From positions 124,001 to 188,000 of the forward strand of contig JAUHZO010000005.1 in NCBI GenBank assembly GCA_030425925.1: 64,000 nucleotides of DNA, written 5' to 3'. Numbering within the stretch: position 1 is the first letter of the stretch; every line of letters begins with the position of its first letter. Below, piece by piece: positions 9,263 to 17,756 of this stretch. The notes under the pieces were generated by a model. The model made no database searches. It was not told the origin of the DNA and was given only the letters and a program-made list of their open reading frames with translations. Source of the stretch: Alphaproteobacteria bacterium. GTDB taxonomy: Bacteria > Pseudomonadota > Alphaproteobacteria > Rhodobacterales > Rhodobacteraceae. The translations under genes and the position numbers were made by a program.

Positions 9263-10387
9263 TTACATGCCGTAGGTGGCGAAATCGACCTTGGACCAGA
9301 CCTCGTCCCAGACCCGTTCGATCATCGCGTCGCGGTCATTGTCCACCTCGGCGGCGATGGCTTCCCACTTGGCGACAAGCGCCATGAACTCCTCGACGCG
9401 CTCCGGCGCATCGGTCATGCCGAAGCGGTCCGCCGCGATCTGGGCCGCGGTGGCGCGGTCCGCATCGTTGAAGGCGGCGGCGGCGTCGATCAGGGCCGGA
9501 TCAGCCTCGACGAACGTGATGCCGGCCTCTTCGGCGGCCTTGGTGGCGATGCCGGCAAAGTCATAGCCCCAGCGCTGGGTGAAGTTCGCGTTGGCCCGGT
9601 TGGCAGCGCGGGCAAGCGCGGTGCGCTCTTCAACGCTCATGTCGTCCCAGGTTGCCTTGGCGGTGGCGAAGTTCGAGGTCGAGAAATAGGTGCCCAGCGG
9701 CACCGCCGTCACGCCCTTGACCAGCTCCACGAGGCGGAAGGCCAGAAGGTCGCCGATCGACGCCATGGTTCCGTCGATGGTGCCCTGGCTCATGGCCTCG
9801 AAGGTCTCCAGCACCGAGATCGACACCGGCACCGCGCCGAAATTCTCGGCCCAGCGGCTGTAGGGTGCGCCGCCCGAACGCAGGCGCAGGCCCTGCAGGT
9901 CTTCGGCGGTCTGCACCGGGGTCTTGGTCAGCAGCATGTAGGGATCGGACGAGCCCGAGCCGAGGTAGATGGTGCCGAAGGTGGTCAGTTCCTGCTGGCA
10001 GGAGGCGCAGTTGACTGTGTATTCGGTCAGCGCCGCGGCGACGGCATGCGGCACCTTGGCCGACAGCGACAGCTCGCCCGCCAGCGCGAAATTCGGCAGT
10101 TCTGCGGGGAAGTAGAGCGGCAAGAGGTTGCCCACGTCCACAAGCCCGGTCTGCAGACCGTCCTTCATGCCGCCAAGGCCCACGACCTCGGGGCCAAGGA
10201 AGATGCCGTTCAGCGCGCCGCCGGATTCCTCGGGCAGGTATTCGCCAAGGGCGTTGTAGAGGTGCGAGGTCGCCGGGTGCGGCGGCGGGGCGCCCGAGGC
10301 GATGCGCAGGTCGCGCGCGTCTGCGGTGCCCGGCAGGGCCAGGGCCATCGCGGTGGCGACGGCGGCGGTGAGGGTCGTCAGTTTCAT
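9263..10387 (-). CDS. dctP: TRAP transporter substrate-binding protein (DctP family), second system
   Basis: Periplasmic solute receptor of 374 aa. A Sec signal (MKLTTLTAAVATAMALALPGTADA) leads into a mature start with the family pattern SGAPPPHPATSHLYNALGEY. The family arginine region appears in LQGLRLRSGG near residue 180, where TRAP receptors bind the ligand carboxylate. I chose the ATG at 10387 because GGGAGGAGA precedes it. It has an unusual Cys pair (NCASCQQE) near residue 145. Gene context with aromatic-acid enzymes suggests a phenylpropenoate or aromatic acid ligand; this is inference. Confidence 0.9.
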   Translation of the reverse strand: MKLTTLTAAVATAMALALPGTADARDLRIASGAPPPHPATSHLYNALGEYLPEESGGALNGIFLGPEVVGLGGMKDGLQTGLVDVGNLLPLYFPAELPNFALAGELSLSAKVPHAVAAALTEYTVNCASCQQELTTFGTIYLGSGSSDPYMLLTKTPVQTAEDLQGLRLRSGGAPYSRWAENFGAVPVSISVLETFEAMSQGTIDGTMASIGDLLAFRLVELVKGVTAVPLGTYFSTSNFATAKATWDDMSVEERTALARAANRANANFTQRWGYDFAGIATKAAEEAGITFVEADPALIDAAAAFNDADRATAAQIAADRFGMTDAPERVEEFMALVAKWEAIAAEVDNDRDAMIERVWDEVWSKVDFATYGM

Positions 10388-10448
10388 GGGGTCTCCTCCC
10401 TGAGTTTCCATGCGTGTGAAGTGCGGGGAAGGTGCGCTGTAGCGCACC

Positions 10449-11324
10449 CTACATCTTGAGAAGGCGGCGGGCGTTTTCCTTGAGGATCAACGGCTTGACC
10501 TCGTCCTTGATGCCGATCGTCTCGAAATCCGACAGCCAGCGGTCCGGCGTGATCGCGGGCCAGTCGGAGCCGAAGAGCATCTTCTTCTTCAGGATCGAAT
10601 TCGCGTAATGCACGAAGATCGACGGGAAGTATTTCGGCGACCAGCCGGACATGTCGATATAGACATTGGGCTTGTGCTGGGCGACCATCAGGCCCTCTTC
10701 GGTCCAGGGAAAGCTGGGATGGGCCAGCACGATGGGCGTGTCGGGGAAATCCACCGCCACGTCGTCGACATGCACCGGGTTCGAATATTTCAGCCGCATG
10801 CCCATGCCGCCGCGCATGCCGCTGCCGACGCCGGTCTGGCCGGTGTGGAACAGCATCACCGCGCCTTCCTCGGCAATCGCCTCGTAGAGCGGATAGGCCC
10901 AGCGTTCGTTGGGATAAAAGCCCTGCATGGTGGGATGGAACTTGAACCCCTTGACGCCGAACTCGCGCACCAATCGTCGCGCCTCGCGCGCGCCGGCCTT
11001 GCCCTTGGCCGGGTCGATGGAGGCGAAGGGGATCAGGATGTCGCTGTTCTCGGCCGCGATCTGCGCCACTTCCTCGTTGGAATAGCGGCGGAACCCGGTC
11101 TCGCGCTCGGCATCGACGGGAAAGATCACCGCGCCGATCTTGCGTTCGCGAAAGTAGTCCGCCGTCTGCTGGACCGAGGGCAGCATCCCCGACGCGCCCG
11201 CCGGGTTCTTGAAATACTTCGCCATCCCGGCCTGAAAGTCGTCATAGCCGTCGTCGCGCGGGCCGCAGCAGGGTTCTTCGGCGTGGGTGTGGATGTCGAA
11301 AGCGACCAGGTCGTCGAAATTCAT
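10449..11324 (-). CDS. Amidohydrolase-family hydrolase, candidate 4-hydroxyphenyl-beta-ketoacyl-CoA hydrolase
   Basis: TIM-barrel metal-dependent hydrolase of 291 aa (amidohydrolase-2 type). The metal-binding HxH is in AFDIHTHAEEPCC at the N-terminus. Later histidines occur in GFKFHPTMQGFYP, VMLFHTGQTG and IVLAHPSFPW, and the C-terminal aspartate in FGSDWPAITPDRW. Homologues such as CouO of Rhodococcus and PhdC of Corynebacterium cleave aryl beta-ketoacyl-CoA esters in non-lyase hydroxycinnamate degradation. The start overlaps the marR stop by four bases and the neighbours are a crotonase, a MarR regulator and feruloyl-CoA synthetase, which supports that role. Family membership is firm; the exact reaction is inferred from context. 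Confidence 0.82.
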   Translation of the reverse strand: MNFDDLVAFDIHTHAEEPCCGPRDDGYDDFQAGMAKYFKNPAGASGMLPSVQQTADYFRERKIGAVIFPVDAERETGFRRYSNEEVAQIAAENSDILIPFASIDPAKGKAGAREARRLVREFGVKGFKFHPTMQGFYPNERWAYPLYEAIAEEGAVMLFHTGQTGVGSGMRGGMGMRLKYSNPVHVDDVAVDFPDTPIVLAHPSFPWTEEGLMVAQHKPNVYIDMSGWSPKYFPSIFVHYANSILKKKMLFGSDWPAITPDRWLSDFETIGIKDEVKPLILKENARRLLKM

Positions 11325-11791
11325 GGCGTTTCTCCTTTCGGGTGCAACCCGATATACTTGCGCAAGAGGCGCTTCAGCTCTGTCGCCTCGCGCGGGGTAA
11401 GCCCGTCGAACGACCTGCGTTCATGCGCGTCGAACGGGCCGCGCAGCGCCGCGACATGGCCGGCCCCCGCCTGCGTCAGCCACAGTTCCATCGCGCGTTT
11501 GTCATCGTCGGGGACGGTGCGGCGGATCAGGCCGTCGCCTTCCATGGCGCGCACCATCTTGGCCATGTGCGCGCGCTTGATCATCAGCGCCTGCGCCAGC
11601 ACGCCCTGCCGTATCCCGGGATTGTCATCCAGCATCATCAGCACCGTGGTTTCTCCGGGCCGGACGTCCAGTTCGCCAAGCCCGTCAAAGAACTCCTCGA
11701 AGCTGCGCAACTGCGCAAGCCGCAACAGAAAGCCCAGGCTTTCGCCCAGCGTGCCGTAATCCAGCCTGGTGTCGTCCAGCGTATCAGCCAT
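11321..11791 (-). CDS. MarR-family transcriptional regulator (CouR/HcaR-like by context)
   Basis: Winged-helix regulator of 156 aa. The DNA-binding region is GIRQGVLAQALMIKRAHMAK near residue 80, followed by a beta-wing ending LIRRTVPDDDKRAMELWLT. It sits inside the leftward operon, overlapping the crotonase stop by 8 bases and the amidohydrolase start by 4. MarR proteins in hydroxycinnamate clusters (CouR, HcaR, PhdR) are repressors released by the aryl-CoA thioester, so autoregulation of this operon and the divergent synthetase gene is likely. Confidence 0.88.
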   Translation of the reverse strand: MADTLDDTRLDYGTLGESLGFLLRLAQLRSFEEFFDGLGELDVRPGETTVLMMLDDNPGIRQGVLAQALMIKRAHMAKMVRAMEGDGLIRRTVPDDDKRAMELWLTQAGAGHVAALRGPFDAHERRSFDGLTPREATELKRLLRKYIGLHPKGETP

Positions 11792-12572
11792 CGCCCGGGG
11801 CCTTCACCTTGGCGGCGCGCTTTTCAAGGAAATCGCGCAGGCGTTCCTTTGCGTCGTCGGTCATGGTCGCCAGCGAGGCGACCATGCTTTCGGCAAAAAG
11901 CCCGTCTTCGGACGACATGTCGGCAATGCGGGGCAGGGCGTTGATGATGGCGTAATTGGTGAACTCGGCATTGGTGGCCATCTGGCCCGCGATCTCGACG
12001 CCGCGCTCCAGCACCGTGCCTTCGGGCACGACATAGGACACGCCGCCCCAGCGCTCCATCGCCTCGGCGCTCAGCACGCGGCCGGTCAGCATCATGTCGC
12101 CCATGCGCGCAGGCCCGATCAGCCGCGCGATGCGGACCGATCCGCCGCCGCCCACGAAGATGCCGCGGCTCCCTTCGGGCAGGGCAAAGAACGCGCTGTC
12201 CTCGGCCACGCGGATATGGGTGGAGGCCGCCAGTTCGAACCCGCCGCCCACGGCCGCGCCGGAAATGGCGGCGACAAAGGGAATGGTGCCGCGTTCGATA
12301 TGGTCAAAGACCGTGTGCCAGCGGCGCGATCCCTTGACCGCCTCGAACAGCGGCTTTTCGGAATGCTCGGCCAGGTCCAGCCCGGCGCAGAAATGCTTGC
12401 CATGGCCGTGGATCACCCCGGCGCGTGCCTCGGCCCGGGCGCGCAGCACTGCCTCGTTGATCGCCTCGACGAAGCGGTCGGAGATCGCGTTGCGCTTGGC
12501 CGGACGGTTGAGGCCGATCACGGCCACCTTGCCGCGCAGCTCATAGGTAACGAGCGCGTCATTCTCGGACAT
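11784..12572 (-). CDS. Crotonase-family enoyl-CoA hydratase, candidate hydroxycinnamoyl-CoA hydratase
   Basis: Enoyl-CoA hydratase/isomerase of 262 aa. The oxyanion-hole segments are GHGKHFCAGLDLAEHS near residue 65 and SGAAVGGGFELAASTHIRVA near residue 110. CoA-contacting NRPAKRNAIS is near the start. I chose the ATG at 12572 because GGGAGGAGAG precedes it. It is the first gene of the leftward operon and diverges from feruloyl-CoA synthetase, so it should hydrate the aryl-enoyl-CoA product. It lacks the overall pattern of the hydratase-lyase that releases vanillin, so a beta-oxidative role is preferred. Confidence 0.85.
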   Translation of the reverse strand: MSENDALVTYELRGKVAVIGLNRPAKRNAISDRFVEAINEAVLRARAEARAGVIHGHGKHFCAGLDLAEHSEKPLFEAVKGSRRWHTVFDHIERGTIPFVAAISGAAVGGGFELAASTHIRVAEDSAFFALPEGSRGIFVGGGGSVRIARLIGPARMGDMMLTGRVLSAEAMERWGGVSYVVPEGTVLERGVEIAGQMATNAEFTNYAIINALPRIADMSSEDGLFAESMVASLATMTDDAKERLRDFLEKRAAKVKAPGDG

Positions 12573-12605
12573 CCGTGCCTCTCCTCCCGGCGTTCCTGGT
12601 CTTGA

Positions 12606-12623
12606 TTGTTTCCATGTGGACAA
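12606..12623. promoter_or_regulatory. Possible MarR operator in the crotonase/feruloyl-CoA synthetase divergent region
   Basis: Imperfect inverted repeat TTGT-N10-ACAA with a CCATG-containing centre, 34 bases upstream of the crotonase start, in the 126-base divergent region. Its position suits repression of the leftward promoter. The dyad is partial, so this is tentative. Confidence 0.3.
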
Positions 12624-12698
12624 AATTCGCGAGTCGAGTCAACATCCCCGCGACATCGAAATGGGCTCGCTCCGGGCCCGGTCATGGAGAGAGGAGAC

Positions 12699-14531
12699 AT
12701 GACCGACGCCGCAGGTGAGGTTGCACTCTGGCAACCGGTCCTGAAGGTCGAGCGCCGCGCCGACAGCACGATCCTTCTGACACCCGAAGACAGGCTGGAC
12801 GCCTATCCGCGCTGTATTACCGAACGCTTTGCCCATTGGGCCAGGGCGACGCCCGACGCGCTCTGGATCGCGGAACGCGGGCCGGGCCGCGGCTGGCGCA
12901 GCTTGAGCTATGGCGCGGCGATGACGCAGATCGAAGGCATCGGCGCGGCGCTGGTGGCGCGGGGCCTTGGTGAGAGCCGCCCGGTGCTGATCCTGTCGGG
13001 CAATTCCATTGCCCATGCGGTGATGGCGCTTGGCGCGCAGCATGTGGGCGTGCCCTCGGCCGCGCTGGCCCCGGCTTACGCCTTGACGGGGGGCGATTAC
13101 CTCAAGCTGCGCGACATCGCCCGGCAGCTGACGCCGGGGATGATCTTTGCCGACGATGCCAGCCGCTTTGCCGACGCGATCACGGCGGTCTTTGCCGAGG
13201 ACATCCCCGTCGTCGCGCTGACAGGCGATGTGCCGGGGCGCGAGGTTCTGTCCTTTCACGCCCTCGCCGCCACGGAGCCAAGCGCGCAGCTGCAGGCCGC
13301 GCACGCGGCACTGACGGGCGAGACGGTGGCCAAGTTCCTCTTTACCTCCGGCACGACCGGAACGCCCAAGGCGGTGATCCAGACGCAACAGATGCTGTGC
13401 TCCAACCAGCAGATCGTCCAGCAATCCTGGCCGTTCCTGAAGGATACGCCGCCAGTGGTGGTGGACTGGGCCCCCTGGAACCACACCGCGGCAGGCAACA
13501 AGGTCTTCAACATGGTGCTGTTCAATGGCGGCACCTATTACATCGACGACGGCCGCCCCACCCCGCAGGCCATCGGGCGCACGATCGAAACGCTGCGCGA
13601 GGTCTCGCCCACCTGGTATTTCAACGTGCCGCTGGGCTTCCAGATGCTGCTCGATGCGTTCGAGACGGACACAGCCCTGCGCGAGACGTTCTTCAAGCGC
13701 CTGCAGATGCTGTTCTATGCCGGTGCGGGCATGAGCCAGCCGGTCTGGGATCGCCTGACCCGCGTCGCGAACGAGATGGTGCCGGGCGGCGTGCTGCTGA
13801 CCACCGGCTTCGGCTCGACCGAGACCGGGCCGTTCGGCACGGTCTGCAACACGCGGCAGGAGGCGTCGGGCAATCTGGGCCTGCCCGCGCCGGGTGTGAC
13901 GATCAAGCTGGTGCCCGAAGGCGACAAGCTGGAGGCGCGGATCAAGAGCCCGTCGATCACGCCGGGCTACTGGGGCAATCCCGAGCTGACGGCAGAGGCG
14001 TTTGACGAGGAAGGCTTTTACCGCTTCGGCGATGCGTTCAAGTTCGCCGATCCGGACGATCCGGCCAAGGGGCTGATGTTCGACGGGCGGCTGGCCGAGA
14101 ACTTCAAGCTGGCCTCGGGCACCTGGGTCGCCGTGGGGCCGTTGCGCGCGACGCTGACGAACGATCTGGGCGGGCTGGCCTCGGATTGCGTGATCGCGGG
14201 CGAAGGCCACACCGAACTGGGCGCGCTGGTGGTGCCGAACTGGGCCGCGTTGCAGGAGATCGCGGGAGAGGCGCTGGAGGGCGAGGCACTGCTGTCGCAC
14301 CCGGCAGTGCGCGCGGCTGCGACCGAGCGGCTGGCGGCGCATGCAGCGCGCGCCACCGGGTCGGTCAGCCGGGTGAAGCGGATGATGTTCCTCGCCGCGC
14401 CGCTTGATTTCGACAAGGGCGAGGTGACCGACAAGGGCTCCATCAACCAGCGCGCCGTGCTGCGCCACCGCACCGATCTTGTGGCGGCGCTCTGGGCCGA
14501 GGATCTGCGGGTGATCCGGGTGGCGTCATGA
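12699..14531 (+). CDS. fcs: Feruloyl-CoA synthetase (hydroxycinnamate-CoA ligase)
   Basis: AMP-forming acyl-CoA synthetase of 610 aa. The adenylate-forming signature FLFTSGTTGTPKAVIQTQQM is near residue 213, and TTGFGSTETGPFG is the A5 motif near residue 370. NHTAAGNKVFNMVLFNGGTY is highly characteristic of feruloyl-CoA synthetases. The catalytic lysine region is near the C-terminus (DKGEVTDKGSINQRAV). It activates ferulate, p-coumarate or caffeate to the CoA thioester with ATP. A GAGAGAGGAGAC site precedes the ATG. It diverges from the crotonase operon and its stop overlaps the start of an acyl-CoA dehydrogenase remnant. Confidence 0.9.
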   Translation: MTDAAGEVALWQPVLKVERRADSTILLTPEDRLDAYPRCITERFAHWARATPDALWIAERGPGRGWRSLSYGAAMTQIEGIGAALVARGLGESRPVLILSGNSIAHAVMALGAQHVGVPSAALAPAYALTGGDYLKLRDIARQLTPGMIFADDASRFADAITAVFAEDIPVVALTGDVPGREVLSFHALAATEPSAQLQAAHAALTGETVAKFLFTSGTTGTPKAVIQTQQMLCSNQQIVQQSWPFLKDTPPVVVDWAPWNHTAAGNKVFNMVLFNGGTYYIDDGRPTPQAIGRTIETLREVSPTWYFNVPLGFQMLLDAFETDTALRETFFKRLQMLFYAGAGMSQPVWDRLTRVANEMVPGGVLLTTGFGSTETGPFGTVCNTRQEASGNLGLPAPGVTIKLVPEGDKLEARIKSPSITPGYWGNPELTAEAFDEEGFYRFGDAFKFADPDDPAKGLMFDGRLAENFKLASGTWVAVGPLRATLTNDLGGLASDCVIAGEGHTELGALVVPNWAALQEIAGEALEGEALLSHPAVRAAATERLAAHAARATGSVSRVKRMMFLAAPLDFDKGEVTDKGSINQRAVLRHRTDLVAALWAEDLRVIRVAS

Positions 14532-15601
14532 GCATCGGGCTGGCACAGATCCTTGCGCTTGCGCTTGCGCTTGCGCTTGCGCTTGCGCCCGGCTGGGCGG
14601 CGCAGGCCGAGGCGGCGGGGCTGGACGACACCGCCGTGACACAGGTTCTGGACGAGGCCGCGCGGCTGGCCGAGGACCGGCTGAGCCCGCTTGCGGCCCG
14701 CGCCGATGCCGAAGGCTGTCGGGTGGTCGCGGGCCGCGTGCAGGTGCCGCAAGGCTATGCCGAGGCCTATCGCGCCATGGGCGAGGGCGGCTGGCTGGCC
14801 GTCGATCTCGATCCCGATCTGGGGGGCATGGGCCTGCCGCTGGCGCTGCACGTGGCGGCCTCGCTGCCGATGGAGGGCGCGGCGCTGCCCTTCATGATGC
14901 TGGCGCGGGCCTATGCCGCCGAGCGCCGCCAGGGCGGCGCGCCGGATGCACCGCCGGTTCCGATCGACACGCATCCGGACGTGAAGCGGCATTTTTGGGC
15001 GATTGAGGCGCGCGCGCTCGTGCTGGCGGCGCTGGTGCTGGAGACCGCGGTGCTTCTGGATGCGGCACGGACCGGCGACGCCTTGGCCGCGCAGCTGGCC
15101 GCGATGCTCTTGCCCATGGCCAAGACCTTTGGCGGCGAGCTGGGCCAGGACAATGCCAGCGCCGTGATCCAGGTGCTGGGCGGTGCCGGCTTTACCCGCG
15201 AATGGCCGGCCGAGCGGCACTACCGCGACGCGCGGATCATGACGATCTACGAAGGCACCACGGGCATGCAGGCGCAGGACTTCCTGCTCCGCCGGGTTTT
15301 GAAGGAGGCCGGGGCGGCCGACGCCCTGATCGCGCGGGCGGGGCTGGAAGGCGACGCTTTGGCCGACCGGTTCCGGGCGCTGGTCGTGCGGATGCAGGCG
15401 GCGGGTCCGCAGGCACGGCGTCTTGCGGCGGACGCGATGCTGCGCGCGGGGTGGTGCGTGGTGAGCGCCGGGCTGGCGCGCCGGATGCTGGGTGCGTCGG
15501 CGGAGGCCGACCCGGCGTTGCAGCTCTGGCTGGCCGCGGCCCCGGCGCGCATGGCGCAGGCGGAGGCCGGTGTGGACTGGGCCGAAGGGGCGGCGGGGTA
15601 A
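14528..15601 (+). pseudogene. Acyl-CoA dehydrogenase with the middle domain deleted
   Basis: An open frame of 357 codons, coupled to the feruloyl-CoA synthetase stop (ATGA). Residues about 35-110 match the N-terminal helical domain (AYRAMGEGGWLAVDLDPDLG, GMGLPLALH). From about residue 125 the C-terminal helical domain follows (ARAYAAERRQGG, then DARIMTIYEGTTGMQAQDF with the catalytic-type glutamate). The beta-barrel domain and flavin-contacting segments that normally lie between are absent. Full members of this subfamily are about 550-600 aa, so roughly 200-250 residues are missing with the frame kept. The first 20 codons are a Leu-Ala repeat unlike the family. Probably a non-functional remnant, though a shortened protein could still be made. 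Confidence 0.72.
14552..14587 (+). repeat. Hexanucleotide tandem repeat, six copies of CTTGCG
   Basis: Six perfect CTTGCG units lie within the first codons of the acyl-CoA dehydrogenase remnant, encoding alternating Leu-Ala. Slippage would change length by two residues without shifting frame. Confidence 0.95.
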
Positions 15602-15728
15602 ACCCCGCCCTACGGACGTGGCTGGCGAGGCGCGTCCTTCAAGGGGCACGCTTGCGGCCGGCGGCGGACCGGGGGCCAGCCCGCTGCCAGGGACACTCGG
15701 ACCAGTGGCGTGTCACTGGCAGCCCCCG

Positions 15729-15758
15729 GAAGTATTTTGAGAAAGATGAAAGAAGAAG
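15729..15758 (+). repeat. Dispersed intergenic repeat tail (GTATTTT...AAAGATGAAAGA type)
   Basis: GAAGTATTTTGAGAAAGATG followed by AAAGAAG, in the 268-base gap between the dehydrogenase remnant and the ABC binding-protein gene. It closely matches both arms of the inverted repeat at 19337-19424. The rest of this gap shows nothing else recognisable. Confidence 0.7.
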
Positions 15759-15869
15759 AGGCGTTCCCGATCTGGAACGCGTCGTTTGTCAGGCCAAAGG
15801 CTCACCACCGGGAAGGGCGGCGCAGGGTCAGGCCCGCGCCGCCAGGATGCGTAGAGGTCAAACTGCGCC

Positions 15870-16853
15870 TCAGTTCAGCGCGGCGTCGGTGATCGCGTGG
15901 GTCCAGGCGCCTTCGGGGGCGGCGGTGATCACCGGATCGGAGCCGCCCGCCAGCAGCGTGGCCACCGTGCGCTCGTAATCCGCCGGGTCCAATGCACCGT
16001 TCGAGCCTGCCGTCAGCTTGGCCACTTCGCCCATCATGCGGATCTGGTGGCCTTCGGTCTGCGCGCCGGTCTCGTCATTGTCGAGCACGATCATCGCCGC
16101 GTCCTCGGGGTTTTCCTCGGCCCATTTCCAGCCCTTCATCGAGGCGCGCACGAAGCGGGTCATCTTGTCGGTGAACGCCGCGTCCGAGAGGTTTTCCTCC
16201 AGCACGTAAAGCCCGTCTTCAAGGGTGGCGACGCCCTGATCCTCGTACTTGAAGGTCACCAGCTCTTCCGGTGTCACGCCTGCGTCGATCACCTGCCAGT
16301 ATTCGTTATACGTCATGGTCGAGATGCAATCGGCCTGGCGCTGCAGCAGCGGGTCCACGTTGAATCCCTGTTTCAGCACTTCGACCGAGCCTTCGGCCTT
16401 GCCGGTGGTGGCAATGCCCAGCTGGCTCATCCACGACAGGAACGGGTATTCGTTGCCGAAGAACCACACGCCCAGCGTGCGGTTGGCGAGGTCTGCAGGC
16501 GCCTCGATGCCCACATCGCCCCAGCAGGTCAGCATCATGCCCGAGGATTTGAACGGCTGGGCGATGTTGACCAGCGGCAGGCCGTTTTCGCGCGCTGCCA
16601 GCGCGGCGGGCATCCATTCGACGACGACATCCGCGCCGCCGCCGGCAATCACCTGCGTGGGGGCGATGTCCGGCCCGCCGGGCAGGATGGTGACGTTGAG
16701 GTTTTCTTCTTCGTAAAAGCCCTCTTCGAGCGCCACGTAATAGCCCGCGAACTGCGATTGCGTGACCCATTTCAGCTGCAGCGTCACGTCGTCCTGGGCA
16801 AGGGCCGGCACGGCCAGGGCCATCAGCGAGGCGGTGGTCAGGATCTTCTTCAT
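15870..16853 (-). CDS. NMT1/SsuA-type ABC transporter substrate-binding protein
   Basis: Periplasmic binding protein of 327 aa. A Sec signal MKKILTTASLMALAVPALA precedes DDVTLQLKWVTQSQFAGYY, typical of the NMT1/THI5-like family that binds pyrimidine-like or sulfonate ligands. Other family segments are LEEGFYEEENLNVTILPGG and GADVVVEWMPAALAAREN. I chose the ATG at 16853 rather than upstream alternatives because it begins the signal peptide. It follows two permease genes on the same strand, in a block with dihydropyrimidinase and RutR, so a pyrimidine-related ligand is likely. Confidence 0.86.
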   Translation of the reverse strand: MKKILTTASLMALAVPALAQDDVTLQLKWVTQSQFAGYYVALEEGFYEEENLNVTILPGGPDIAPTQVIAGGGADVVVEWMPAALAARENGLPLVNIAQPFKSSGMMLTCWGDVGIEAPADLANRTLGVWFFGNEYPFLSWMSQLGIATTGKAEGSVEVLKQGFNVDPLLQRQADCISTMTYNEYWQVIDAGVTPEELVTFKYEDQGVATLEDGLYVLEENLSDAAFTDKMTRFVRASMKGWKWAEENPEDAAMIVLDNDETGAQTEGHQIRMMGEVAKLTAGSNGALDPADYERTVATLLAGGSDPVITAAPEGAWTHAITDAALN

Positions 16854-16907
16854 GCTTCTCTCCGTTGGTTGTGTGCCCCCTGAGTCTGCCGGGAGCTTGG
16901 GCATAGA

Positions 16908-17756
16908 TTACCCGCCTCGTTGCGAGGCGTGCCAGAACGTTGTGCGGTTTTCGATCAGCGCGACGAGCCCGTAGAACGCGGTGCCCGAAAGCGCGGCAAC
17001 GACAATGGCGCTCCAGACCATGGGAAGGTCGAGCTGCCCGATCGAGGTGGAGATGCGGAACCCCAGACCCAGCGTGGGCGAGCCGAAGAATTCGGCGACG
17101 ATGGCCCCGATCAGCGCCAGCGTCGAGGTGATCTTGAGCCCGTTGAAGATGAATGGCAGGGCGGCGGGCAGGCGCAGCTTCATGAGCGTCTGCGGCCAGG
17201 TCGCGGCATAGGTGTGCATCAGGTCGCGCTGCATGCGGTCTGTCGCCGACAGACCCGCGACGGTGTTCACCAGCATCGGGAAGAACACCATCAGGACGAC
17301 GACGGCGGCCTTGGACTGCCAGCCGAAGCCGAACCACATCACGAGGATGGGCGCGGTGCCGACGATGGGCAGCGCCGCCATGAAATTGCCCAGCGGCAGA
17401 AGCCCTTCGCGCAGCCAGTCGGACCGGTCGACGGCCAGCGCGGTCAGAAAGGCCGCGCCGCATCCGATGGCATAGCCCGACAGCGCGCCTTTCAGGATGG
17501 TCTGGGTGAAATCGCCCCATAGCAGGCCAAGATTGGTCCCGAAGCTCTGCGTGATCATGCTGGGCGGCGGCAGGATGACGGGCGAGACCTCCAGTCCGCG
17601 CACCAGCAGTTCCCACATGCCCAGAGCCGTCGCCCCGAAGATCAGCGGCACGGCAAGCTGCACCGCGCGCGTCTGCCGTGCCGGGCCGTTGGCAAGTCGC
17701 ACGTTCAGCGCCCAGCCCGCGGCCCAGAGGATCAGCGCGAAAAGCACGAAGGTCAT
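16908..17756 (-). CDS. ABC transporter permease (SsuC/ThiX type)
   Basis: Inner-membrane permease of 282 aa with about six hydrophobic segments. The EAA-type loop is DLMHTYAATWPQTLMKLRLP, followed by FIFNGLKITSTLALIGAIVAEF. A long open frame continues upstream, but that part only overlaps the other permease gene. The ATG at 17756 overlaps the upstream permease stop by four bases and begins with a hydrophobic helix, so it is the natural start. It pairs with the neighbouring permease to form a heterodimeric channel. Confidence 0.9.
   Translation of the reverse strand: MTFVLFALILWAAGWALNVRLANGPARQTRAVQLAVPLIFGATALGMWELLVRGLEVSPVILPPPSMITQSFGTNLGLLWGDFTQTILKGALSGYAIGCGAAFLTALAVDRSDWLREGLLPLGNFMAALPIVGTAPILVMWFGFGWQSKAAVVVLMVFFPMLVNTVAGLSATDRMQRDLMHTYAATWPQTLMKLRLPAALPFIFNGLKITSTLALIGAIVAEFFGSPTLGLGFRISTSIGQLDLPMVWSAIVVAALSGTAFYGLVALIENRTTFWHASQRGG

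Noticed and set aside
11784-12572. Calling the crotonase a feruloyl-CoA hydratase-lyase (vanillin-forming)
   Set aside because: The overall pattern differs from known hydratase-lyases and the adjacent CouO/PhdC-type amidohydrolase fits the beta-oxidative route better.
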